Assembly (NCBI GenBank): GCA_001774075.1
Contig: MEYR01000030.1
Coordinates: 1 to 35,267, forward strand
Direction: 5' to 3'
DNA length: 35,267 bases
From: Candidatus Azambacteria bacterium RIFCSPLOWO2_01_FULL_44_84
Lineage (GTDB): Bacteria > Patescibacteriota > Minisyncoccia > UBA10092
The notes under the pieces are model-generated. The model was not told the DNA's origin. It did not search any database and saw nothing but the letters and a program-made list of their open reading frames with translations. Positions 7,841 through 14,490 of this stretch are shown here, in pieces. A program made the position numbers and the translations under genes. Positions within the stretch are counted from its first letter, which is position 1, and every line of letters begins with the position of its first letter.

Positions 7841-7869
7841 AACTAATTGATAATTGGAAATTTTGATTG

Positions 7870-8499
7870 TTAGCGGGAGTAATACTCGATAATTGAGCTC
7901 ATATTAAAATTTTGGACAATATCTTCTGTGTTCGGATCCGATTTTATTTTTACTTCATGAGTTTTTTTATCCAACAGGATCCATGACGGCGCTTCGTGTT
8001 TCTTAAGTTTTTCAGGAAGGGCGGCAAAAATCATTTTCTGTTTGCTTTGCGGTCTGATAGTAATAACGTCGCCGGGTCCCACCTCGTAAGAAGGAATAGT
8101 CACCCTTTTGCCATTAATCAGAAAATGCCCATGGCTTACTAACTGACGCGCGATAGCGCGGGACGCCGCGAGACCTGCTTTGAATACTGTATTGTCCAAA
8201 CGCTTTTCAAGCAAAGACATGAGCAGATTACTGGTTATGCCCTTAGCGGCCTTAGCTTTCATAAAATAATTTTTAAACTGTCTTTCGCCAACGCCATAAA
8301 CAAAACGTACCTTTTGTTTTTCCAGAAGTTGCGTTCCGAACTCTGAAAGCCCCCTGCGCATTCTTTTGCCGTGCATTCCCGGACGATATGGTTTTCGGAG
8401 AAAGGCTGATTTCGGCGATAAAGAACGCTCGGCTTTAAGCGCCAAGTTTTCTCCGACTTTACGTGATAGTTTTTCTTTTGGACCTGTGTAGCGTGACAT
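7870..8499 (-). CDS. rpsD: 30S ribosomal protein S4
   Basis: S4 binds 16S rRNA and starts assembly of the 30S body. The 209-residue product shows the N-terminal MSRYTGPKEKLSRKVGENL, then YRPGMHGKRMRRGLSEFGTQLLEKQKVRFVYGV, and the S4 RNA-binding domain RLDNTVFKAGLAASRAIARQLVSHGHFLINGKRV. The zinc-binding cysteines of C+ S4 forms are absent, so this is the C- type. It lies between rpsK and rpoA as usual. Confidence 0.97.
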   Translation of the reverse strand: MSRYTGPKEKLSRKVGENLALKAERSLSPKSAFLRKPYRPGMHGKRMRRGLSEFGTQLLEKQKVRFVYGVGERQFKNYFMKAKAAKGITSNLLMSLLEKRLDNTVFKAGLAASRAIARQLVSHGHFLINGKRVTIPSYEVGPGDVITIRPQSKQKMIFAALPEKLKKHEAPSWILLDKKTHEVKIKSDPNTEDIVQNFNMSSIIEYYSR

Positions 8500-8547
8500 A
8501 AATGTTTAATCGAAATTTCGATATGTCGATATATCGATATCTTAGTT
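8500..8547. repeat. CGATAT palindromic spacer between rpsK and rpsD
   Basis: The spacer contains CGAAATTTCGATATGTCGAT and TATCGATAT, a run of self-complementary units. A related sequence, TTTCGATATATC, occurs just ahead of rplQ near 6770. It belongs to the AT-rich palindromic spacers of this operon; no gene is present. Confidence 0.5.
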
Positions 8548-8997
8548 TTATACTCGTCTTACCTTTCTTGGTCTTGGACCATTGTGCGGAATCGGCGTTA
8601 CATCTTTGATAGACAAAATATTCAGCCCATGAGCCGCAAGCGATCTTACCGCTGATTCGCGACCAGAACCAATTCCTTTTACAAAAACCTCAACATTAGC
8701 AATACCGGTTTTTTTGACTTTTTCCACGACCGTTTCCGAAACCCTAGAAGCCGCGTAGGGTGTGGCCTTCTTGGGGCCCTTAAAACCGAGATTTCCGGAA
8801 GAAGCCCACGCGACTACGTTACCACTTTCATCCGTGACGCTGACGATAGTGTTATTATAGGTAGCCTGAATATAAACCCTTCCATGAGCCATCTGTTTTG
8901 ACGTTTTCGGAAGTATACTAACCTGAGGCACCTTATGCGTGTCGGTTTCCTTTAAAAGCTCTTCTTCGGTTTGTTTGATTACTTTTTTCTTTCCCAT
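8548..8997 (-). CDS. rpsK: 30S ribosomal protein S11
   Basis: S11 forms part of the platform and contacts the mRNA near the E site. The core HGRVYIQATYNNTIVSVTDESGNVVAWASSGNLGFKGPKKATPYAA and the tail DVTPIPHNGPRPRKVRRV are both present. The product is 149 residues, about 20 longer than E. coli S11, because of a charged N-terminal extension. Its start codon is the last base triplet of the 104-bp repeat shared with rpmJ, so its 5' leader is repeat DNA. Confidence 0.97.
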   Translation of the reverse strand: MGKKKVIKQTEEELLKETDTHKVPQVSILPKTSKQMAHGRVYIQATYNNTIVSVTDESGNVVAWASSGNLGFKGPKKATPYAASRVSETVVEKVKKTGIANVEVFVKGIGSGRESAVRSLAAHGLNILSIKDVTPIPHNGPRPRKVRRV

Positions 8998-9098
8998 ACG
9001 CTTACGCTAGTACGATACTAATATACTAATTGTACTAACGATACTAATTTATACGAATTTTATTAGTATCTCATTTGTATCATTCGTATATTGGTATC
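8995..9098. repeat. 104-bp direct repeat, copy A (leader of rpsK)
   Basis: This stretch matches 9760-9863 with a single mismatch seen by eye over 104 bp. It is also an imperfect palindrome: CGATACTAATATAC at one end and GTATATTGGTATCG near the other. On the minus strand it ends in GCGTAAGCGTATG, whose ATG is the rpsK start codon. Confidence 0.93.
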
Positions 9099-9101
9099 GC
9101 T

Positions 9102-9491
9102 TTAGGTTTTTTCGGATGATTTTTTCCGGCCCGAACCGACAGTCTTTCTGACGTTACCCCTCCTGGTTCTTGAATTAGTTTTGGTGCGCTGACCGCGGAC
9201 AGGTAAGCCCTTCGCGTGACGCATGCCGCGGTAAGCGCCGATTTCTCTCATGCGCTTGACGTTCATCTGGATTGTCCGGCGGAGATCGCCTTCAATTTTA
9301 TAATTTTTTTCAACAATATCTCTTAGGCGATTCAGTTCTTCCGGAATCAAAGTATTGGCCCGTTTGTCAGGGTCTATCTTTGCCTGTTTGACTATTTTTT
9401 CAGCCAACGGCCTGCCGATGCCGTATATATATGGCAGTGAGAAAACTATTTTTTTATTGTCCGGAATGTTTATCCCAGCGATTCTTGGCAT
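9102..9491 (-). CDS. rpsM: 30S ribosomal protein S13
   Basis: S13 sits in the 30S head and contacts the P-site tRNA and the 50S subunit. The product starts PRIAGINIPDNKKIVFSLPYIYGIGRPLAEKI and includes the helix-two-turn-helix region and the C-terminal basic tail RGMRHAKGLPVRGQRTKTNSRTRRG. At 129 residues its length is normal. It follows rpmJ as in the standard alpha operon, after an AT-rich repeat spacer of about 155 bp. Confidence 0.97.
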   Translation of the reverse strand: MPRIAGINIPDNKKIVFSLPYIYGIGRPLAEKIVKQAKIDPDKRANTLIPEELNRLRDIVEKNYKIEGDLRRTIQMNVKRMREIGAYRGMRHAKGLPVRGQRTKTNSRTRRGNVRKTVGSGRKKSSEKT

Positions 9492-9492
9492 A

Positions 9493-9640
9493 TGTTTTAT
9501 AAATTCGAAATTAGAATATCGAAATTCGAAACAAATTCAAAATTATAATTCCTAATATTTAAAACGGTTTTGAAAATTTGAATTTTAGTCATTGGAATTT
9601 GTTTGGGATTTCGGATTTCGTGCTTCGGATTTCCTTGCCT
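9493..9640. repeat. AT-rich palindromic repeat spacer between rpmJ and rpsM
   Basis: The left part (CGAAATTCGAAACAAATTC) and the right part (GAATTTGTTTGGGATTTCGG) are roughly reverse complements. It contains TTCGGATTTCGTGCTTCGGA (9610-9629), the same 20-mer found inside mnmA near 14639 and, with a mismatch, inside alaS near 12728. Here it is non-coding. Confidence 0.75.
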
Positions 9641-9648
9641 TGCAAGGA

Positions 9649-9762
9649 TTATCCTTGTCTTTGCTTATGTTTAGGATTAGTACAGATGACAAAAAGCCGA
9701 CCACTTCTGCGGATTATTTTGCATTTTGCGCAGATTTTTTTTACCGATGCTCTAACTTTCAT
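9649..9762 (-). CDS. rpmJ: 50S ribosomal protein L36
   Basis: A 37-codon frame encodes [20 protein letters not shown], then [17 protein letters not shown]. This is L36, the smallest 50S protein, which binds 23S rRNA late in assembly. All four zinc ligands of the C+ form are present: C11, C14, C27 and H32. It lies between infA and rpsM, its conserved place in the alpha operon. Its ATG is the end of the second copy of the 104-bp repeat, giving it the same GCGTAAGCGT leader as rpsK. Confidence 0.96.
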   Translation of the reverse strand: MKVRASVKKICAKCKIIRRSGRLFVICTNPKHKQRQG

Positions 9763-9863
9763 ACGCTTACGCTAGTACGATACTAATATACTAATTGTAC
9801 TAATGATACTAATTTATACGAATTTTATTAGTATCTCATTTGTATCATTCGTATATTGGTATC
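9760..9863. repeat. 104-bp direct repeat, copy B (leader of rpmJ)
   Basis: Copy B is almost identical to 8995-9098; the visible difference is one base (actaatgata against actaacgata). It fills most of the infA-rpmJ gap and provides the rpmJ start codon. A shorter, more diverged relative lies ahead of the large membrane protein at 12204-12260 and begins with the same ten bases. Confidence 0.93.
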
Positions 9864-9877
9864 ACACTATCTTAATC

Positions 9878-10102
9878 TTAGTGCCGCCTGACTATTCTTC
9901 CCCGTTTTTCATCATATGGAGACAACTCAACTTCAATTCTGTCGCCTACTAAAACGCGGATGTAATGCAGTCTCATCTTGCCTGACAAATGGGCCAAAAT
10001 TGCCCGCCCATCGTTTAATTGGACTTTAAAGGTCGTGTTTGGCAAGGCCTCAATTACAGTACCCTCAAAAACGAGGTTTTTAGAACCCTTTTCAGTTGGC
10101 AT
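9878..10102 (-). CDS. infA: Translation initiation factor IF-1
   Basis: IF-1 blocks the ribosomal A site during initiation. The product is an OB-fold protein with [40 protein letters not shown] and [16 protein letters not shown], all typical. ATG 10102 gives 74 residues. A TTG three codons upstream (10111) also keeps the frame but has no support. It is the first gene of the alpha-operon cluster and is separated from the upstream large gene by the 10141-10293 inverted repeat. Confidence 0.95.
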   Translation of the reverse strand: MPTEKGSKNLVFEGTVIEALPNTTFKVQLNDGRAILAHLSGKMRLHYIRVLVGDRIEVELSPYDEKRGRIVRRH

Positions 10103-10140
10103 AAAATACAAACATGATTATATGTAATTTATCACTTTTA

Positions 10141-10293
10141 GTCAACCCCGCACCTTTTCTGAATAGATCTCAAAAAATTGGCGACCTTTTTTATTATATT
10201 GTCGTCTTGATCAGTTTTATTTTGTTTAATAGTTTTTATTTTAGTTATAAATTTGAATTTAGAAAGCCAAATTCAGAAAAGGTGCGGGATCAA
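10141..10293. repeat. Inverted-repeat element with GTCAACCCCGC-type ends (first)
   Basis: Perfect 18-nt arms CCCGCACCTTTTCTGAAT (10147-10164) and its complement (10271-10288) flank 106 nt of AT-rich DNA. The ends read GTCAACCCCGC and GCGGGATCAA. A second element with matching ends lies at 25946-26016. The spacer has no convincing gene. This looks like a non-autonomous mobile element or a REP-like hairpin unit. Confidence 0.8.
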
Positions 10294-10304
10294 TGCTGCG
10301 GTTG

Positions 10305-12206
10305 CTATTTTTCGTTTATGACCGTTATCTCAATTTTAGCTGTATTTTGGGGCGCTCGCGTAACCCAAAACGGAGAAAATGTTATGGTAGCGCTTTGAAT
10401 TTGCAACCGCTCAGCGGTAATAATCCTGCGGATGTCTTCGGTATTTTTACCAGCGACAGAATTCTTCAAACTTTCTATGTTAACACGTGAGGCCAGATTA
10501 TTATTTATACTTACCAAAAGCGTCATTTCGCCTCTTGGCCAATCAATTTGCGGTTTTGATAAAGACATACTATCTTTGATTTGTCCGGTGTCAACGGTCG
10601 GAAATTTGCCGCCCAAAAACTTTGCCGTCACGTTAACAATGTCCTGTTCACGGAAAGCTATTGCCTGCCAATCTATTTTACCCTCAATAGTATAAGAGTC
10701 TATCGCATCGCCAACTTTGGCAGAAGATTTTAAATTTACCATCTTTACGACTGAAGCTCCATCTATGATTTTCAAATTGGCCTGATTGGCACCCATCATT
10801 TCTTGCTTGAGAGCGCCAATCAGTTCATTTTGAAATGCACTTTTTGCCGCATCAAAATCAACGGCCGAAAGCACTTTGGCCGTGCCGACTTTTCCGCTTG
10901 ACATATTTTTAGTGCTCTTAGCGTAAAAGCCCGCGTATTTTGGCGAACCTTGGAAACCGGGGATGGTAAAGTATTCCGGACCGACATTGTGTTCATCTCC
11001 CGGCTGGGCAGCGGTTACTTCGGCATCAATAACACTCGGTGTTAAATTTCCTCCCGATACCTTGGCGCCGGGAACAATGACCGCTTTTTGGATCTTGAAA
11101 ATTTTTCCATCTTTAGTTTCAAACCGAGTGCCGGCAACCAGTTTTTGAGGAGAAGAACTGTAGGCATTATAAATATGAATAATGCCATGGGCATATGTGG
11201 AAACCGTTTTTTCCGAATCGCCGTTTACCGTAAAAGTTTTTGAACCGGATTTTGAAGCCGAGAAAAATTGTCCTGGAATAATACCCGCGGTTTCATCAAC
11301 CGACGAGGCGTTTTTGGAAATCGTAACCGGCACGGTGGCGTTGATCGGGTTGGCTTTTGTCGTCAAAACAATGGCTGCTTTGGGCAAGACCAAATAAAAA
11401 CTGCCGCCTGCCGCAGTAATACTCAACAAAACCAAAAAAACTATAAGGCGCGATGGCGCGAAAATCCGCCCAAAAAAACCTGTGGATTTAAATCCGATCT
11501 TTGTTGTTTGAACATGGGGCAGTTTAGTGCCATAGAATTCTTCAATGCCTTTTTCCAGGTCATTCTTTTCAGGAAGGTCGTTCAGACCCGATGGGCGGAC
11601 TTCGTCCTGCCGAAGGCGGAAGTTAAGCCCCATGTTTTGATTGTCAATCTCTTCATCTTGAGTTTCTGGTTTATCTATAACGGGCGGGATAATTGCGTCC
11701 ATTTCGATATCCTTCCCATCTTTAATATCTTCCCCGTTTTGATCTTCGGTAACTTCGGGGATATCATCATTCGGTTGATTCCCAAAGTTAGGAGCAACAA
11801 TATCAACCATTCTGGTGACTGATTTAAGCGGGGTCGAGTGGACAGTCTTTGGTTTTGAATGAGAAATTTCAAAGGCTTCGGGATTGTCCGTCGCCGCGCG
11901 GACTTCGTCTCGCCGAAGGCTTGCTTCGTCCAGCCAAAGGCGGATTTCTTCAATCGTGTCGCCGGCCGCCGCGCCCAATTCCGCGGCTTTGGATTTTATC
12001 TTTTCATTAGTAGTAACAAAAAACAACTTTTTGTTTATGCTTTCAGCTTCTTCCTTCAAATTTTTAACAGATGAAAGATTCGCGGCAATAATAGAATTTT
12101 TCGGCAAAACAATTACAATATTGTCGAGGCTGGCGCGCATGATCCTGTCAATTAAAACAACCGCATCGTCTTTAATTTTAGCGCGGATAATTTCTAGATT
12201 TTCCAT
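10305..12206 (-). CDS. Large membrane-anchored protein with a baseplate J-like region
   Basis: The product is 633 residues. Residues 1-80 form a soluble alpha/beta domain (DNIVIVLPKNSIIAANLSSV, KKLFFVTTNEKI) of unknown role. A long acidic, disordered-looking linker follows (115-230). One membrane segment spans about 253-275. The exterior part contains GTRFETKDGKIFKI and IDAEVTAAQPGDEHNVGP, resembling the baseplate J/gp47 fold seen in surface proteins of related bacteria. Two repeat-derived stretches sit in the linker near residues 88-106 and 195-204. The gene has a GTAAGCGT leader like rpsK. Its function is not established; a cell-surface or secretion role is a guess. Confidence 0.75.
   Translation of the reverse strand: MENLEIIRAKIKDDAVVLIDRIMRASLDNIVIVLPKNSIIAANLSSVKNLKEEAESINKKLFFVTTNEKIKSKAAELGAAAGDTIEEIRLWLDEASLRRDEVRAATDNPEAFEISHSKPKTVHSTPLKSVTRMVDIVAPNFGNQPNDDIPEVTEDQNGEDIKDGKDIEMDAIIPPVIDKPETQDEEIDNQNMGLNFRLRQDEVRPSGLNDLPEKNDLEKGIEEFYGTKLPHVQTTKIGFKSTGFFGRIFAPSRLIVFLVLLSITAAGGSFYLVLPKAAIVLTTKANPINATVPVTISKNASSVDETAGIIPGQFFSASKSGSKTFTVNGDSEKTVSTYAHGIIHIYNAYSSSPQKLVAGTRFETKDGKIFKIQKAVIVPGAKVSGGNLTPSVIDAEVTAAQPGDEHNVGPEYFTIPGFQGSPKYAGFYAKSTKNMSSGKVGTAKVLSAVDFDAAKSAFQNELIGALKQEMMGANQANLKIIDGASVVKMVNLKSSAKVGDAIDSYTIEGKIDWQAIAFREQDIVNVTAKFLGGKFPTVDTGQIKDSMSLSKPQIDWPRGEMTLLVSINNNLASRVNIESLKNSVAGKNTEDIRRIITAERLQIQSATITFSPFWVTRAPQNTAKIEITVINEK
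11595..11620. repeat. In-frame repeat copy in the large membrane protein (linker, copy 1)
   Basis: The sequence GCGGACTTCGTCCTGCCGAA is shared, with two changes, with 11898-11917. On the coding strand it reads FRLRQDEVR in the linker before the membrane segment. Confidence 0.7.
11898..11944. repeat. In-frame repeat copy in the large membrane protein (copy 2, with a tandem half)
   Basis: This copy has the shared GCGGACTTCGTC...GCCGAAGGC block plus a second, diverged half-copy in tandem (CTTCGTCCAGCCAAAGGC). It reads IRLWLDEASLRRDEVR in the protein, the same frame as copy 1. Confidence 0.7.
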
Positions 12207-12260
12207 ACGCTTACACTAATTAGTATTATTGGCATCATTTTTTATAGTTTCTACTACTAA
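12204..12260. repeat. Degenerate relative of the 104-bp leader repeat
   Basis: It starts with CATACGCTTAC and later has TTAGTAT and TATTGGCATC, as in the 104-bp repeats, but the middle is missing. It supplies the leader GTGTAAGCGTATG of the large membrane-protein gene. Confidence 0.5.
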
Positions 12261-12277
12261 TTATATAGTCTTGCGCC

Positions 12278-14029
12278 CTATTCCACAACCGCGCGGATTC
12301 TACGCACCCCGGCTGAAGAGCTTTCTTCTTTTATAATTTTGAAGTGGCCGATCTCGCCTGTTTTTTTAATATGCGGTCCGCCGCAGATTTCTCGCGAGTA
12401 ATCCCCTACGGAGTAGACAGTGACTTCGTCCGGATATTTTTCTTTGAAAAACGCGCGGGCGCCCGACACCAAAGCTTCTTTCAGGGAAAGCTTAGCAACC
12501 GTTATGGGCAGATTCTCATCAATTTTTTGATTTACCGTCTCTTCAACTTTTTTAAGCTCTTCCGTCGTCAGCTTTCTCGGAAAAGTGAAATCGAAGCGGG
12601 CGCGTTCGACATTTATATCAGACCCCATCTGCTTAACGTCAGCCTCTTTATCAAGTACGTCGTGAAGCGCCTGATGCAGTAAATGCGTCGCCGTATGGAG
12701 CCGGGTAATTTTTTCTATGTCTTCAATTTCGGATTTCGTGCTTCGAATTTCGGATTTTTCGGTGAGTCCATGTCCTCCGAATTTTTTTCCGGCGCCGACG
12801 CGCGAAATTTCCTGATGCGCCTTAAATGCCGTCTTCCAGCCTGATTCGTCAATGGCGAATCCTTTCTCTAGGGCAAGCTCCCTTGTTAACTCCATCGGAA
12901 AGCCGTAACTCTCATAAAGATAAAAGGCGTCGTTCCCCGAAACAATTTTATCGCTTTTCTGCAAAATAAGTTTTTCAAATTCTTTAAGACCTTTCCCAAG
13001 AGTATTGGAAAATTTTTCTTCCTCTTTTTGAATTACCGTCAGAATGTCTTCTCTTTTAGCAGAAAGTTCCGGATAAGATTTCTTATATAATTCAATCACC
13101 TTTTGGGACAATAGTATTAAAAAGTTAGATTCTAGCTCTAAAAGCCTGCCGTGTCTGATAGCCCTGCGAATTATCCGGCGCAAAACATATCCTGTCCCAA
13201 TATTGGAAGGCATGACACCATCGGCAATTAAAAAAGCGGCAGCTCGGGCATGGTCGGCGATTATTCTTACCGAACGGGCTTCGTCCGGAACGTCGCGGTG
13301 CGAAATCAACTCAATTAAAGGCCGGAATAAATCGGTCTCAAAAATGGTCGGCGCGCCCTGGACTATCATTGCCAATCGTTCAAACCCCATGCCTGTATCG
13401 ACACCGTTTTGTTTAAGCGGCTTCAGAGTTTTGTCGGGCTGGCAGTAATATTGGTTAAAAACGATATTCCAAACCTCCAGGCCATCCACGTAAATTTCGG
13501 ATGTCGGGCCGCAAGGGCCTTCGTTCCCGGTCGGGCCCCAGAAGTTATCGCTCCTTCCGGCTTTTTTTATTCTGTTGACGCTTACGCCGAGTGATTTCCA
13601 GACGGCGATTGATTCCTCGTCTGCCGGCACCTCCGAATCGCCTTCAAAAACAGAAACGTAGATACGCTCCGGCGTAATCTTTAGCTCTTTCGTTATAAAT
13701 TCCCAGCCAAACTTTATAGCTTCTTCTTTGAAATAGCCGCCAAAACTGAAATTTCCGAGCATTTCAAAAAACGTAAGATGAGATTCGTCTCCCACCTCGT
13801 CTATATCAGAAGTCCTGAATGATTTTTGAACGGAAACAGTGTTTTGTGAGCCAAAGTCTTCAATTGGATCTTTCTTCCCAACATAATAAGGCTTAAATTG
13901 CTGCATTCCGGCCGAAGTTAAAAGCACCGACGGATCGTCTTTCGGCAAAAGAGAAGAGGATGGCACAATCTTATGCCCGTTCTTTTCAAAAAAGTTTAAA
14001 AATTTTTCTCTTATTTCCCGCGATGTCAT
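12278..14029 (-). CDS. alaS: Alanyl-tRNA synthetase, short form
   Basis: The enzyme charges tRNA-Ala with alanine. The class II catalytic core is present (LLTSAGMQQFKPYYVGKKDP, FFEMLGNFSFGGYFKEEAI, GVDTGMGFERLAMIVQG), as is the editing domain with its zinc motifs HTATH (H445-H449) and CGGPH (C549-H553). The product stops at 583 residues, soon after the editing domain, against about 875 in E. coli. The DHHA1/C-Ala domain and its oligomerisation region are therefore missing. Residues 424-438 (EKSEIRSTKSEIEDI) are a translated repeat placed at the junction before the editing domain. Confidence 0.96.
   Translation of the reverse strand: MTSREIREKFLNFFEKNGHKIVPSSSLLPKDDPSVLLTSAGMQQFKPYYVGKKDPIEDFGSQNTVSVQKSFRTSDIDEVGDESHLTFFEMLGNFSFGGYFKEEAIKFGWEFITKELKITPERIYVSVFEGDSEVPADEESIAVWKSLGVSVNRIKKAGRSDNFWGPTGNEGPCGPTSEIYVDGLEVWNIVFNQYYCQPDKTLKPLKQNGVDTGMGFERLAMIVQGAPTIFETDLFRPLIELISHRDVPDEARSVRIIADHARAAAFLIADGVMPSNIGTGYVLRRIIRRAIRHGRLLELESNFLILLSQKVIELYKKSYPELSAKREDILTVIQKEEEKFSNTLGKGLKEFEKLILQKSDKIVSGNDAFYLYESYGFPMELTRELALEKGFAIDESGWKTAFKAHQEISRVGAGKKFGGHGLTEKSEIRSTKSEIEDIEKITRLHTATHLLHQALHDVLDKEADVKQMGSDINVERARFDFTFPRKLTTEELKKVEETVNQKIDENLPITVAKLSLKEALVSGARAFFKEKYPDEVTVYSVGDYSREICGGPHIKKTGEIGHFKIIKEESSSAGVRRIRAVVE
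12726..12757. repeat. In-frame repeat insert in alaS
   Basis: The core TTCGGATTTCGTGCTTCGAA is one base different from the copies near 9610 and 14639. On the coding strand it is read CGA AGC ACG AAA TCC GAA, giving RSTKSE. It lies in the linker ahead of the editing domain. Confidence 0.8.
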
Positions 14030-14082
14030 AAAGCAATAGTAATAAAAAACGGCTTAATTATCAACCAGGAAGTAAAAAAAAT

Positions 14083-14102
14083 CCTCCTACGATGGCAGGA
14101 GG
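14083..14102 (-). terminator. Rho-independent terminator of the sigma4-like gene
   Basis: On the minus strand CCTCCTGCCATCGTAGGAGG forms a hairpin followed by eight T. The gene's TAG stop codon (14087-14089) is part of the stem. An AACCAGGAAGTA block lies immediately beyond. Confidence 0.88.
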
Positions 14103-14434
14103 TCTTTTGAACCCATGATTCCCATTTCATAGAGTTCCATCCTTGCGAACAGAAGGGCTTCTGTTTCAAGCAGGGTCATATAACGAACATTTTTGGACTC
14201 CTCAAGTCCTAACTGAGTCCAAAACCTGATACCGATTTCCTCCAGAGAAAATCCCTCGAAATACCTTAGCTTGAGCAATTCCCGATACACCATCGGCAAC
14301 CGGCTCAGAACTTTCGCGATGATGTCTTTCGTCAGCGTTGCTTCAAGAACCGCATCCGGTTCCGGCTCGTACTCAAGTCCGAATGCATAACAATAAGTAG
14401 GTCGTTTGTTCGGATCATCCGCGTAGATCGGCAC
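14087..14434 (-). CDS. Small sigma-70 region 4-like protein
   Basis: The 115-residue product contains IIAKVLSRLPMVYRELLKLRYFEGFSLEEIGIRF (about 38-71). This matches sigma region 4, whose helix-turn-helix recognises the promoter -35 box (compare the usual LPxxxRxVxxLRYxxGxSxxEIA). Region 2 is absent, so it cannot act as a complete sigma factor. It might be an anti-sigma partner, a co-regulator or another small DNA-binding protein. GTG 14434 is the chosen start because GAGG lies about 9 bases upstream. A GGTTATT/AATAACC hairpin precedes that site. The gene lies between mnmA and alaS with its own terminator. Confidence 0.7.
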   Translation of the reverse strand: MPIYADDPNKRPTYCYAFGLEYEPEPDAVLEATLTKDIIAKVLSRLPMVYRELLKLRYFEGFSLEEIGIRFWTQLGLEESKNVRYMTLLETEALLFARMELYEMGIMGSKDLLPS

Positions 14435-14446
14435 GGCCAGCCTCGT

Positions 14447-14466
14447 GGTTATTAAAAAGAATAACC
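14447..14466 (-). promoter_or_regulatory. Leader hairpin ahead of the sigma4-like gene
   Basis: GGTTATT and AATAACC (7-bp stem, 6-nt loop) lie between the mnmA stop and the ribosome-binding GAGG of the next gene. Upstream, TATAAT on the minus strand (14490-14495) overlaps the mnmA stop and could be a -10 box, though no well-placed -35 box is seen. Confidence 0.4.
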
Positions 14467-14490
14467 TATCAACTCTTTAGTTAACACGGA

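Noticed and set aside
7776-7841. A 22-residue N-terminal extension of RpoA
   Set aside because: It would start at TTG in repeat-like DNA and does not resemble alpha. ATG 7775 gives the usual start.
8995-9863. CRISPR-like array
   Set aside because: Only two full copies exist, about 660 bp apart, with genes between them and no regular spacers. There are no cas genes.
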